Under the pieces are notes generated by a model. It was not told where the DNA came from, did not search any database, and saw only the letters and a list, made by a program, of their open reading frames with translations. From the NCBI GenBank assembly GCA_003999685.1, contig CP021229.1:1178001-1242000 (forward strand): 64,000 nucleotides of DNA, in the 5' to 3' direction. Numbering within the stretch: the first letter of the stretch is position 1; each line of letters opens with the position of its first letter. Source of the stretch: Taiwanofungus camphoratus. Lineage: Eukaryota; Basidiomycota; Agaricomycetes; Polyporales; Taiwanofungaceae. Positions 11,266-22,871 of the stretch are shown in pieces. The position numbers and the translations under genes are program-made.

Positions 11266-14200
11266 GGGGCGCATTCGTCAGGTGAGATAGCAGAGACGCT
11301 TTTGTAATGCTTATGTATTGTCGGAGTAGCTGGGAATCCCATATTTTGATCGTGTGCGCAAGTGTTGCGCCATGGAAAGGTGTTGATAAGAAGACGAACA
11401 GGAATGCGCTGTGTACGCTCATTATGCAAATCAAAGAAGAGAGAATTATAGAAATAGAGGTATGCAGCTTTCAATCAAAATCAAAATTCAAGGTACATCC
11501 CTGAACTATTCACAATGATTGGGCCATGTGCTGATGGGTATATATTGCCTAGGTACGCAAGCGTCGAGTCAAAAGTAGCGAGTCTGTATCCTCAAAAAAT
11601 GTGCTAATAACTGCAGACAGGCCTCTTGTATGGTTGGCGCGCGTACATGTCTGGTTCACCGTCGTCCGACTTCAAGTCAGGGTAGAACTGAGATTCGGAT
11701 GTTGATACAGATGTATTATTTACAGAATTTCCTCCCGGATTGTGTCTGCACCGCCAAGGCAAGCTAGGGCACCTAGCTCTGAAACCCGTATTAACAAGTC
11801 CACACAGTAGAGTGATACTGCAGGTATAGAGCCTGACATATGATCGGAATTTCAGGAATGATAAAACATTCCAAGGTCTTTGGATCAACCGCGATCATTA
11901 AAGGCGTATGCATGGACAACGGACGAGCTGAATGACTCACCACCTTTCCACTGTCCAGTGTCGCCGTCACCAGGCACTCCATCGCCTCATCTCCACTTGT
12001 GCCCTTCTCTGACGCCGGGAACTCGTTAAATGCCGCTTTCAGTCACTGAAGAGCACTGGCAACGGCGGGCGTGTCTTACCATCTGCAAGCTGACAGGTTT
12101 TCAAATATTGGAAGAGTGTCCCAGCATGTTCCCCCTCTCCGTCATCCGAACTTCAGCGCAAACATGGATCACAGCAGAATATTTCTGGCATCCTTCAGGC
12201 CTCCGTGTATCACGCCAGCGATGTACTAACGTCCTTCCGCTACCACCAACGAGATGCGATTCATAATTCTTGATACTTACCTTTATCAAATACTCACGAT
12301 TTTCGACCAGTTGTCATGTGGATCTTTCTCCAATCTACAAGGATCCTATATTCACTTACTTTATGCAAGAGGGATTTCGTGGGGTCGATCCTGGGGAATG
12401 GAAAAAATATATATGTAAATGCTACCGTTCAATTGTGAAAACGTCGCCATGAACTACATTACCTAAAATCCAAGTTCGTGGAACACAGTCTATGTTCGTT
12501 ATAACAATGCACACTTCGTCTCTTCGTGATCAGCGGGGAACGACCAGTTACATAACTTACAAGTCGAGTAGCTATGAGTATTGCAACCTACGAAGTTCAC
12601 CTGCGATAGCAGAACACCGCAAGAGGCACCGATGATGGTGTATTGTCTGTCGTGATAAAAGGACACTTTTCTGTCTTTAAGACGTGTACCAATGCAGTCT
12701 CCAGCTTTTCCAACACAAGAACAAATTACCATTTGCGGTACAATGTGGGAAGCTCGCCGACACGCATCCGACGCCACGGCAGCGTCGACTGGACCACCAT
12801 CACCGACGGACATAACGATATACTCTGCACACAGCTGTAACATGTTCTCCTCTCTACCCTTTGTTCTTGATTTCTTTGTTTTTTCACTGCTGTGTACCTA
12901 TAACGCCCGTAGACGGATCTCATGCAAGATTCTGAGATAAGACAGAAAGTACCCCGCTCCACAGCTTGCCGTTAGTCTGTGGTTCTTCCTCATATGCGCC
13001 GCCTTCTGCTATGGTCACGCTGCGTCCAAAATGTACCCTCGAATCGTTATGATGCTTGCGACTGTGGAGCTCAGCCAGGCTATATAGCGGCCGTCACGGG
13101 CAACTGATCTGCTCGATTTTTGGGCCCCAGCTTGCGCATTGATCTCGGGCCTTTCTGCGGCGCTGTGGACTAGCTTTGCTATGTGGATAGCGGGTGCTGT
13201 AGACTGGTGGCCGCACTGCGCGCGATCAGCTGCGATTTTGGAATCCGGGCCTTGAACCATGCCTCGGTCGCTAGTATTCCACATGACTGTCTCAATCCGT
13301 CAAGTACAGAGGCGTCTACTGAAAATCGTGTTCGGACTCTATCGCGGCGTACGACAATGGCATCTTGCTTTGAAGAACCGTGAAGATGACATGGCAACGG
13401 TTTCATAGCTGTTTCGAGACTGACATGACTTGTTTGTGTCTTTGGCAGACGGAAACCTGAAGTTCATACACAAAGTTCGCTTCGTTGGACCCGCTCAAGG
13501 CTGCCTATCGTTGAGAGGATGTGAGTGTTTACTTTTTATTTCCGTCTCGCAGAATCGACTCCAGACATCAGCTGCAATCACGTACCCTGTATCTCGCATA
13601 ACGATACGGCGTCAGGTGCATTATCTGAAATTCCTTATCCTCCCTCGACCCAGTGTCTTTGTGCCTCGTCTTTATTCTGGCCTGGAGCACGGCTGTCTGT
13701 CAGAGCCTCAAAATCTGCTTGTGGGTAAGTGAAGCGCAGTGATTCTGTTATCTGACGGGTCTATCGATAATCGCTTAGCCGCGCGGGTATTTGACGCGCG
13801 ACGTTTTCTATCAAGAACGACCCTATACTCAACGCTGCGGAAGCCAAGACGTCCTTGATGTGAACATTTCCAGAGTTGGTAGCATTCTTATGATCGGCTT
13901 TCGGTCCTTCATGGAACGCGCAATCTGAGGAGGACTCGATGTTATATCGAGCTTTACCACAGCAGGTTCGTTCAAAGAACGATAGGGAGAAGTGGGGCAC
14001 GCTTAATTGCTATTCGTTGGTGTCACTGAGGCTCTTACTCGGTGTTCTTTCAGGGCTTTGCTGACGGCAGATAGGCGACCTTCTCGTGAACTTTGTGCAT
14101 AGGGCTCGATGTATGCATTATGTGTCTGGTAGCCGTTGGTGTCTCGTGATATGTATGTCAGGAAGGTAGGTGTCCTTTCTTAGAAAACGGGTCCTTTTAG

Positions 14201-14381
14201 TCAATAATAGGTCACATTCCAGGACATGCGGCATACATATGGTTGGGTGAACGTATCCTACACCGTTGTATCACCCATGTAGCGTAGCAGATACACATAC
14301 AAGACGTTTCCTAATATCGATGATGAAGCTGACTTCTGAGTTGTCGATATCTTCCCATCAATCATAACGACGACGACAATC
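11266..14381. other. Three kilobases without a recognised gene
   Basis: Short open frames occur on both strands (for example minus 12499-12843 and minus 13761-14000). None shows a recognised motif, a consistent chain of splice sites or a paralogue in the window. No terminal repeats or target-site duplications were found by eye. Confidence 0.4.
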
Positions 14382-15280
14382 AATGGTCAACTATTCCTGT
14401 ACACAGCCCGCAAGGTCTCCCGCGGTCGGTGGCAAGCCCCTGGAGACATAGCTTCTGTGACAGTCACCTATTTGAGCCTGCTACTCGGTGGTGAATGCAC
14501 TAAAGGCCCCTGCGGCAGCCGTGACCCTTATCATGATCCACGTTCAAGCTCGCGCCTCTTTTACGTGTCAAGGACAAGAAGCCTTGTGTCTTCACGGACC
14601 GCCCACTGTTACTGCGTTAAATTTCCTATTGGCCCCAATAGCCGCTTCGACACGCTTCGGTCCAATAGACCAGTGAGGTCAATATGTACGTCCTCTGTTT
14701 ACCTCTCTTATCGGCTTATGGTAGGTGCTGAACCTTCATTAAGCTTTCAGTCTAGCGAGCCTAGAACGGGCAGTTTGCGGTTAGCGACGGAGCTTGCGCG
14801 CACCATCACGGGTGGTGCGGCCAAGGCTGCCTTCCCCCGGTCGAACTCTGTCGGGCGAAGTCGGGGCTGCGCAGAACGCAGTGGATTCTCCATTGAATGC
14901 GTCGTCTGTTCGTCATGCTGATGTCGAGGCTGATGGTCCCGCGGTCGAGGTTGGTCCCATGGTCATTTCATTGCTGTTCCAGTCTGTTCGACGATCACTG
15001 TTGACGCCTATTTGGCAGGGCCGCGGCGATTGCCGACAGGGGCGTACGAACCTGGACTGTATTCGATTCTGCGGTGCTTGCCTCTTTGGGCCCACCCGTC
15101 GAGTTTTCTACCTGCCCGCATGCGGGAATATCGATGTGGGCACGCGCGAGTGCTCCTGCTCCAACCGTACAAATCCAGGCGCAACCCCATGGGACCCCAC
15201 TCTGCTCATCGTTTCTTTTCCCCCTCTCCGACGTCCCTATATCTCTCTCGCAAAACCACAACGTCGTTTCACTGTTTGAA
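14382..15280 (+). other. Coding-like traces upstream of the carboxylesterase
   Basis: Several stretches have protein-like composition, such as VNALKAPAAAVTLIMIH (near 14488), VDSPLNASSVRHADVEADG (near 14883) and SLGPPVEFSTCPHAGISMWA (near 15080). They lie in different frames and cannot be linked with confidence. They could be exons of an unrecognised gene ending just before the esterase, or chance open frames in GC-rich sequence. Confidence 0.2.
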
Positions 15281-15282
15281 CG

Positions 15283-17405
15283 ATGATTGCCAAAGTCATG
15301 AACGATGTGGAGGAGCCCGTTGTCCTCCATGAGGATCTCAAGACTACCTTCATTGGTGTCATGCATCCAATATCCACCCCTGAAGCGCCTGTGCATCAGT
15401 TCCGCGGTATCAAATATGCCACGATACCAGCGCGTTTCCGACAATCGAGATTATACACCTCTTACCCCCCGCAAACTGACGCGACTCGGTTTGGGTAATT
15501 GACCATGATCTCCTTTCTTCGGAATTATCTGACCGCTATTTGCACAGCCCCATTTGTCCTCAACCAAAATACAAAGGATTTGACGAACATTTGTTTGGAA
15601 TCTCTGAAGATGCTATCCCTCAACAAAATCTCAAGCAGAGCGAATTTGAGTGTCTGAACCTCAACATTACTTGTCCCGCGAATGTAACACCAGAGTCACG
15701 GCTACCCGTAATGCTGTGGATTCACGGGTGAGTGTGTTATTACAGTCACTGTTCGTACTGTTTGCTGATTCAAAATAGGGGAGGGAACCGTGGTTCGGGC
15801 TCTAACTGGATTTTTGACGGCGGCGCATTGGTGCAGAAAAGTATTCAAGATGGAAAACCCATTATATTCATTTCATTCAAGTACGTAGCTGGTATTGATT
15901 ACGCGGCTCTGTTCTTACTGTAATATGGTCCACAGCTACCGATTGGGCTTGCTTGGCTTCGCAGCTAGTCCTGCACTGCGAGAAGAAAATCAGGCTGCAG
16001 GTGACGACGGAGTTGGTAATTATGGTACGTTCATTTTTTTCGGTGGTGATCAATGATTTGTAATAGCGTACCCATCACAGGTCTTCGCGATCAACGTAGA
16101 GCCCTTGAGTGGGTCTATCATTTCATCTCTGACTTTGGTGGGAACCCCTCGAATATCACGCTCTTCGGCGAATCCTCAGGGGCTGCCGACATCCTCTGCC
16201 ATTTACAATCTGACGCTAACGAGAAACGTCCGCTCTTCCAGCGAGCGATCGTCCAGAGTGCAATTATGGAACTTGATGTGCCTAACGTAAGCGCAGCTGG
16301 TTCCCAGCTATCAAGAATAATGTGTGCGCTGCACACACATTCGGTAGAGGACCTGCGCTCGGTTGAGCCTGAAAAGCTGGTTGCTCTGGGTCAGAATGTC
16401 AGAGCGACGAATGACGGAGTGTTCTTCCGCAAAGGCTTCACGGGTTCTCTCGTTCATGAAGAACAGTCAGATCATCACCACCATCATCTCGCAGAGGAAC
16501 ACTTAGGCCATATTCCTGAGTACCTAGGTCGTTCACACCGGCTGAAGAGCAATCACCATTTGCGCGCATCGTCTCGTTCCCGCTCTCGTACTCGCCACAC
16601 ACCGCGGCATGCATCTTCGTCGAACTCACAGCCCATCATGATCGGTGACTGCAGCGAAGAGTCTCTACTCTGGTCTTTCTCTGCCTCGCTCTGGACGGCT
16701 GGCAACGTCGAACGGCGCATACGCGCCATCTGCCAGTCTCTCAGCAAGGCAACCGCCCTCCTGCGTGCATACGATATCAACCGCAACACTCCCGCTGACG
16801 AACTTCCGAGCCGTATCCTCGAGCTCATCAACGATGCCCGCTTCGCATGGCCCACGGAATGCATTGCGACAAGCGCGAAACTCGAGCGCGGCGGGCGAGG
16901 CGTGTGGCGGTACGTCTTCGACCAGGAGGGCCCGGCCAGGGGTGTCCCACACAACTCAGTTGACTTGATCTATCTCTTCGACAACGTGCCGCTTCCGTCT
17001 CAGGCGTACGGCACGTCGCAGTCCGCGTCCGTCGACATGATGCCGGAGTCCTTTGGCGACTTGGATGATGACGAGAACGACTCGGACCTCTCGACGGACA
17101 GCGGCTTCGTGGACGACTGGGGCGTGGCCGTCGTGGACGAGTGGACGTACACGCGCGTGCGCAACGCAGTGCAGGAGCGCTGGATTGCATTCGCGCACGG
17201 CGAGGTGCCGTGGCAGGAGGACAAGGTGTACGTCTTCGGGCCGGAGGGCGAGATTGGGGAGCGGTCGTGGACCATCTTCAACAGCCGCCGCAGGACGCGT
17301 GCGTGGAGGGAGGCGCTGGAGCCTCTTGGCATGCGCCTTGTGCAGAAATTGGGGTCAGAACTCAGTAACGGTCCCCCGCTGCCTTCGAGGGCGGCGAGCC
17401 TCTGA
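15283..17405 (+). CDS. Type-B carboxylesterase/lipase (alpha/beta hydrolase)
   Basis: Five exons. Exon 1 holds VHQFRGIKYATIPARF, the usual start of the carboxylesterase fold, and its intron joins to GPICPQPKYKG with a conserved Cys. Then follow ECLNLNITCP and MLWIHGGG, the oxyanion-hole motif split by an intron. IFDGGALVQ, the NYRLGLLGFAASP block and the nucleophile elbow FGESSGAADILCHL come next. The acidic residue is probably in GDCSEESLLW and the histidine in GVPHNSVDLIYLFD. A His/Arg-rich insertion (DHHHHHLAEEHLGH, then RSRSRTRH) lies between the nucleophile and the acid. No signal peptide is visible, so the enzyme is probably intracellular. The substrate cannot be told from sequence. The 3' end faces SHMT convergently. 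Confidence 0.88.
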
Positions 17406-17995
17406 GCGTGGGTTGGTGACATTTATCTAGCATTGTTTTCTTTTCGGGTTTTTGAGTTTTCATGCATGCCGTACACGGGAATTTATCTCATTATCATCAA
17501 CATCAACATTGCATCTCATCATTGATTATTTGTATGCTTCTGCTATCCATTGTTTCATTACGCTATGTATGCTATGCCAATGTTCCACGTGTACCTAGAG
17601 GTTCCAGAATAAGGGCGTTAGTCCTTCGTGCTCATAGCGCCACCTAGACAATTACAACTCAATTACAGGCTGCAACTCACTAAATGTACACTGCTTCCGA
17701 AGGGTTACCATACATACATGGGTTAGTAATTCCTCCAGCATTGCACCTATACTTCGTTGCAAACATAGCACCATCAGATAGCAAATGAATGTTGGCTAAT
17801 AATACATGACCTGGGGAAGGTTTGTTTTCCTCCATTAAGGAGTGCTAGGGTACATCTACAGCCGCAGACAATGTTGAAACGTCTGGGTAGGCGAGACGAT
17901 GTTGAATGTCAGCCTATTTTACCTCTATAAAAGATCGTCGTAAAATTCAGCTATGCCTGACTCTGACCCGAAACCCGGCGCAGAGCGCTCAACGC
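17406..17995. other. Convergent 3' intergenic region
   Basis: AT-richer spacer between the ends of the esterase (plus) and SHMT (minus). It probably holds both 3' untranslated regions; nothing else was recognised. Confidence 0.5.
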
Positions 17996-20649
17996 TCAGT
18001 CGTCCTCCTCGATGCCTGCGGGGCGCTTGATAGTTGTCATGTCTATACCAGGAACGGGCCACCTCCTTGCGAACGCGCGCACTTCGCGGCGGAGCTCGCG
18101 CACCAGTTTCGCACCCTGCTTGCCATCCTCCTCGACGCTCGCGACGCGCACGAAGTCCTTCAGCAGCTTGCTTCCCGCCTCCTTCTGCAGCACCAGCGCG
18201 AGCTGCACAGCCCGATGCAGGAAGTCTGCTACGACCTTGACGTCCGCCTCGAGCATGTTGCGCGACGTGAGCGCAGACGTGCCGAGACGGATACCGCCGG
18301 GCACTTGTGCAGACGCGTCGCCTGAAACAGCGTTTTCTGTGACAAAGTGAGTCGGAAAGTGGTTCTGTGAAAGGTTAGAAAGCAGCACGTACTGTTGATG
18401 GTGATGCCGACAAGGTCGCACAGCTTCTCCAGCTTGCTGCCCGTCAGCCCGAGGGGCCGGAGGTCCCACAAGACGAGATGGTTGTCTGTGCCGGACGTCT
18501 GGAGCTTGTACCCGTGCGCGACCAGCTCCTCGCCGAGCGTCCTCGCGTTCGCGATCACCTGCTTGGCGTACGCCTTCCATGTTGGCTGACATGCCTGCAA
18601 AAGCGCGGTCGCGATACCGGCAATGGTCTATTACAGAAGGTTGGGCACGATGAATACCATGAAAAGGAGATCAAACACACGTTGTTGTGGGGGCCACCCT
18701 GGCAGGCAGGGAAGACGGCATCGTTGACGCGCTTCTCCAGGTCCTTCGCCTTATCGTTGTCTTTCCTGAAGAAGATCAGGCCGGCACGAGGACCACGCAA
18801 TGTCTTGTGTCTACACCGATCCATCCATCAGTATCTCGCATCCTCCGTAAACGGAGAAATCACCCACGTCGTGGTCGTAACGACATCACAATACTGGAAG
18901 GGGTCCGCGAGCTCACCAGCGGCAACCAGCCCGCTCGTGTGTGCAATATCCGCCATGAGGAACGCGCCATGCTCGTCCGCAATCGCGCGCAGCGTCTTGT
19001 AATCCCAGTCGCGCGGGTATGCCGACGCACCGCAAATAACCAGCTGGGGCTTGAAGATCTTCGCCTGCGACGCGAGACCCTGGTAGTTGATCAGCTGCGT
19101 CGTCGGGTCCAGCCCATACGGGAACGACTGGAAGTAGATCGACGACGCCGTCATCTTCTTCTTGGCGGTCTGGAGGGAGTGTGGTCAGCGTCGGTCTTCG
19201 AGGGCGCAGAATCCGCACGACATGGCGCGAATATAGCCCAGACTTGAACGTATCAGTTATTCCGCGAGTCTCGGCGAGGACCACCGAGTTCCCCAGAGCC
19301 CCAATGGCGCAATACGAAGCAACAGGAGCAACATAGTAGCCAGCATCTGCCCCTAAACATTCGAGCGGTGGGTCAAAAGCACTCTTCGGCCCGACAACCT
19401 GCAAGCTACGGGGCAGTATTGTAGCGCAGGCGGGCAGGCCTCGGTCCCGCCTAGACCACGAGAAGTCCAAGGTCGAGTGGGTCAGGTCGCACCTCAGTCG
19501 CGTCCATGACCGACAGACGGTACAGATCCGCTGTTGCACGGAGCTCGGGATAGGATAAGAGTGCGGGCGGTGTAGTACCCGCCGAACTGGCATCATCGGA
19601 CACTCGGACCCATGCGCACTCGCCCAAGTTAGCTTCTCGACGAGAACGCGTCTGGGCGCGCTTCGTCTGCCCATAGCAACATCAAGCGCGCAGCACGTGG
19701 GTCGGCGCCGACTCACACATGGATGCTCGGGTCCGGAAGACCCTCAAAACATGACCGGGGGTCTCGCAACGTACAACCGAAGCTATTACTGCCGCCGAGA
19801 AAAACATTCTCAGGCGCGCCCATGAGGCTACGTGCGCCATGGCGGGGACATGGGAAAGCGCCTACGATAGTGCCCACAGGATGCTAGGGACTGAGGCACT
19901 AGAATGCTGCAACAGAACAGAACAGAGAACAGGAAGAGAACTAACGTAATAGCCGTGTGTCAGGTGACCACCGTCGGGCAGACCGAGACCCATGAGACGG
20001 TCCTGGGGTTGCAGAAGCGCCGTCAGAGCGGCGAAGCTACCAAGCCTCTACGTTAGCTTCCTAATTTACATGCCAGCAGAATGCATGCATACTTTGCAGT
20101 CTGCACAAGGTACCAATCAGTCGAGCAGCACACAAGTAAAGACAGAGACGCACGCTGCCTGAGTACGGCTGGACGTTGACACCCCACTTGGCGGGATCGA
20201 GGTGGAACGCCTGGAGCGCGCGCTTCTGGCACAGAACCTCGAGTTCGTCGATCCACTCGTTACCGCCGTAGTAACGCGCGGCAGGGAGACCTTCCGAGTA
20301 CTTGTTAGTGAGGATGGAGCCGTTTGCCTCCATCGTCGCCCGACTCGTCAAGTTCTGGTTCCACATCATTAGACACGAGCATAAGAAATCGAAGATTAGG
20401 GGCCCACCTCGGAAGCGATGAGCTCCAGGCCAGAGAACTGCCGCCATGTCTCCTTGTCGATGATATTCTGCACCTCGGAGTCGATCTCGGCGAGCGGGGC
20501 GTACAGCTGCTTGTTCTACAGCGCACGCGAGTCACCAAAATGCGGAAAATGATGTAAAATACACGACGCACGAAATCTGGGATGGAGGCCATCGTTCTAC
20601 GGAATACGGGGACGGCGGTGAGGATGGGTCGAGTCAGAAGGCGCAACAT
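17996..20649 (-). CDS. SHMT: Serine hydroxymethyltransferase (PLP-dependent)
   Basis: Converts serine and tetrahydrofolate to glycine and 5,10-methylene-THF. Conserved blocks run in order on the minus strand. They are [102 protein letters not shown] and [14 protein letters not shown] with the PLP lysine. These are followed by [25 protein letters not shown] and [15 protein letters not shown], with the end at EEDD-stop. Exon 1 starts [19 protein letters not shown], a mitochondrial-type presequence. An internal Met (MASIPDF) 19 codons later could give a cytosolic form. The intron that splits TTTTHK uses donor GTGGGT and is 57 nt. Two oddities are listed separately: an 8-nt microexon (20093-20100) and a 776-bp intron (19170-19945). 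All key residues are intact. Confidence 0.92.
19170..19945 (-). other. Oversized SHMT intron with an unidentified insertion
   Basis: The splice between HGYY and TAKKKM is phase 0, with donor GTTAGT and acceptor CTCCAG preceded by a GCTGAC branch-like site. The intron is 776 bp, while the other introns resolved in this gene are 50-60 bp. The extra sequence is GC-rich and open on the minus strand for a long stretch. No domain was recognised and no clear terminal repeat was found. Confidence 0.6.
20093..20100 (-). other. 8-nt microexon in SHMT
   Basis: Between exons ending ...PYSGS (at 20154) and beginning FAALTALL (at 20036), the minus strand reads AG|ACTGCAAA|GTATGC. Including these 8 nt restores frame and the family motif SGSTANFAAL. 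The flanking introns are then 53 bp (20101-20153) and 56 bp (20037-20092), both normal for this genome. The second has a GCTAAC branch-like site. Without the microexon the two exons do not join in frame. Confidence 0.75.
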
Positions 20650-20734
20650 GCAGAAGTTTTTTGGACCCGAGTAATAAAGGCCCAGTCAAAGGTATCCACC
20701 GGCAGATGCCGAGACACAGGGTAGGGGGAGTACC

Positions 20735-21670
20735 CAATGAAATATACCCACTGGAATTTATAAATTTAATTCTCATACATCTTGTTTTCGGCTCATATAC
20801 ACCTCAATTGAACAAGGTCAAAACCACTCCTTATCCACTAAAATGCTTTGCTCTGTGGATGTTAAGTATTTAAATGCAGACAGCAGTTTGAATTTAGATC
20901 TGTCTTTATCAGAAGATGCAGCAGACAGATTGCTTAGCCCTGTCAGTCCCAAATTTTCACAACTATTGTTATTTTCATTATTTCTGTCCATTGGCTAGAT
21001 TCAATTGTGCTATGTCAAAAAGGTGAAATTCATGAGTACATTCAACTGATAATGTGATGATAGCATACATCAATTTTTGTGTCCAGTCAATTTCAGACAG
21101 CTATGCTCCTATGTATGTAGCTTGGCAAGGCACATCACAATATTAGATGTTGAGACACAGTTTTATGAAATGCACTTTCTATATGCTATGGTCAGTGCAC
21201 CTTTCTCTGTCATATAATTTCATGTTCCTTCGGGTTTTTGTTATGACATTGTATTGGCTACTGCCTCATCTGGTTGTATCTATATATGTCCCATCTTTCT
21301 TCACTATTCCTATGTAACTTTGTTCAGGTCCATTGAAGGGCATACTTGTTCTGGTGTCAGAATTTGTATAATCTACTTTAACCCTGCCCTGTTTCAGCAT
21401 CAATTGGTTCTGCAGTTCCCATGATTGGATTGAAACCCTTGCTTGCTCTGGCCATCTTGCATTCTTTTGTGTTCCACCCTGTGATAGGTACTCTCCCTTG
21501 TACTATCCCTGCATTATGGTTCCTCTAGAACCTCCGCTATTACCAGCATTCATAAGTGTTGCATCTGCAGCACTAGCAGCACTGCTTGGATTGTATTGTC
21601 TTGTATTAGCAGTGCCAGCTCCTCTAACTACCTCTGTGTCAACATCAACTGCATTTGTTCCCAGTCTGTA
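20735..21670. repeat. AT-rich older repeat, left fragment (host of the Tc1 element)
   Basis: Composition switches sharply to AT-rich after the SHMT start region. On the minus strand there are traces of a decayed reading frame (NAVDVDTEVVRGAGTANTRQ, then TGWNTKECKMARASKGFNP and TGTAEPIDAE-like text in a shifted frame). Similar text occurs in the right fragment beyond 34335, so one older element or gene copy was split by the TA-targeted Tc1 insertion. Its family was not recognised. Confidence 0.4.
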
Positions 21671-21798
21671 CAGTGACTCACAAAACTGTTGCAATGTTTG
21701 TCACTTTCTGACTGTTTGGTCTATATCTCAGTCACCAGATATGCGATAGCTTCAAATGTTGGACTGTTAGAAAGCCCTGCATCATGGCTTTCCAACGT
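21671..21798 (+). repeat. Left TIR of the Tc1 element, outer part
   Basis: Matches the reverse complement of 34205-34332 over its whole length. It ends at the ACGT where element B inserted; the TIR resumes at 30640. Confidence 0.9.
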
Positions 21799-22097
21799 TG
21801 ATACGACCTAGGGGACCCTGGTACCTAGGGAGTGCTCCGCAACGTGGCTGCGATAGATAGTGTGGGAACTGTGAGAATGTGCGGGTAGGAGCTACAACCT
21901 GTATGATACCGAGAAACCTGTATGTCTTGTTTTTGTAAGTGGGGGAGTAAGGGGTCAAGGGTCCTGCACAACAGGATCTTGTTCCTAAGTGCTATACGAT
22001 CCCTAAGGCCTTGCGAGACCCTTCGAAGTACGCGAAGTTCTTCGAGATTCTGCGAAGTCCTTTGAAGCTCTAGCTAAATCGTGCGAGCTGACTTCGT

Positions 22098-22668
22098 TGT
22101 TACAAGGCGATAATGGTGCGAACATACATTTTCATTTCTCTTCACTATACCGGACTAGCGGGTCGTGTACACTTACAATTATCACCATTATTCCTGACGG
22201 GCTGACCGTCACCCGCTTAGTTATGGACTGTTCCTCAGAAGGGACCACTTGGGCCTCTGACTTATGGACGCTTAGGTGCTGGTACCCGTGGGAGTGAGGG
22301 CTGGCTTGCCCTAAACCCACCATAGTACTTAAGGGGTTGGCTCACTGTGGAGCACCCCAATCTTGTCCTCCTTAGTTACACTGTGTACTTTGGTGCCGTT
22401 GTTACCATTTGTACTTTACGACTGGGCTTAGGCCCCTATACCTTCGTCTATTCAACGGGTCGCCTTAGACCATCTATATCCCTGTGACTACACTAGGACT
22501 TAGGCTGTGACTTAGCCCGCAACTCTCTCGAGACTGTTGGGCTAGCAGTTGAAGACTTAGACGTGTACTCGTCGTCAGCCAGGCTGACTCCTCGTTTACA
22601 CTTCACGCCTGACTACTCAACGACCCCCCGTCACGGTAGTCACCTACGGGCGTAGACCCCCCGTAACA
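22098..22668 (+). repeat. 5' LTR of the gypsy element
   Basis: 571 bp, TG...CA ends, same sequence as 28098-28668. Based on the 11-nt primer match, transcription is predicted to start at about 22359, about 30 bp after a TAGTACTTAAG stretch that could act as a weak TATA-like element. Confidence 0.96.
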
Positions 22669-22670
22669 TT

Positions 22671-22681
22671 AGGACAAGATT
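22671..22681 (+). promoter_or_regulatory. Self-priming primer-binding site
   Basis: AGGACAAGATT, two bases after the 5' LTR, is the exact reverse complement of AATCTTGTCCT inside the LTR (22359-22369). This is the Tf1/sushi arrangement, in which the folded 5' end of the transcript primes minus-strand synthesis. No tRNA-type TGG start is present at the site. Confidence 0.75.
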
Positions 22682-22871
22682 CCCTACAAATTCTATCTCA
22701 GGATAGCGAATTAGAACGCGAACAAGCGGACGAAACCGGACCCTCACCAACGTCCTCATAGGAAGGATTGGGTAAGACCAGTGTCCTCGTTGGAAGGGAC
22801 TGGCAGGAGGGTCACTTGACTACAAGTGCGTACCATCAGTGTTGAGTTGAAGGATAAGAAACACCGGAAAG

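Noticed and set aside
16553-17422. Open frames on the minus strand opposite the carboxylesterase
   Set aside because: They are Arg-rich shadows of a GC-rich coding exon whose sense frame carries the hydrolase motifs.
18913-19716. A 267-codon minus-strand frame spanning the SHMT intron
   Set aside because: It crosses into SHMT exons in the wrong frame and has no motif. It is treated as chance openness in GC-rich DNA, though the intron content stays unexplained.
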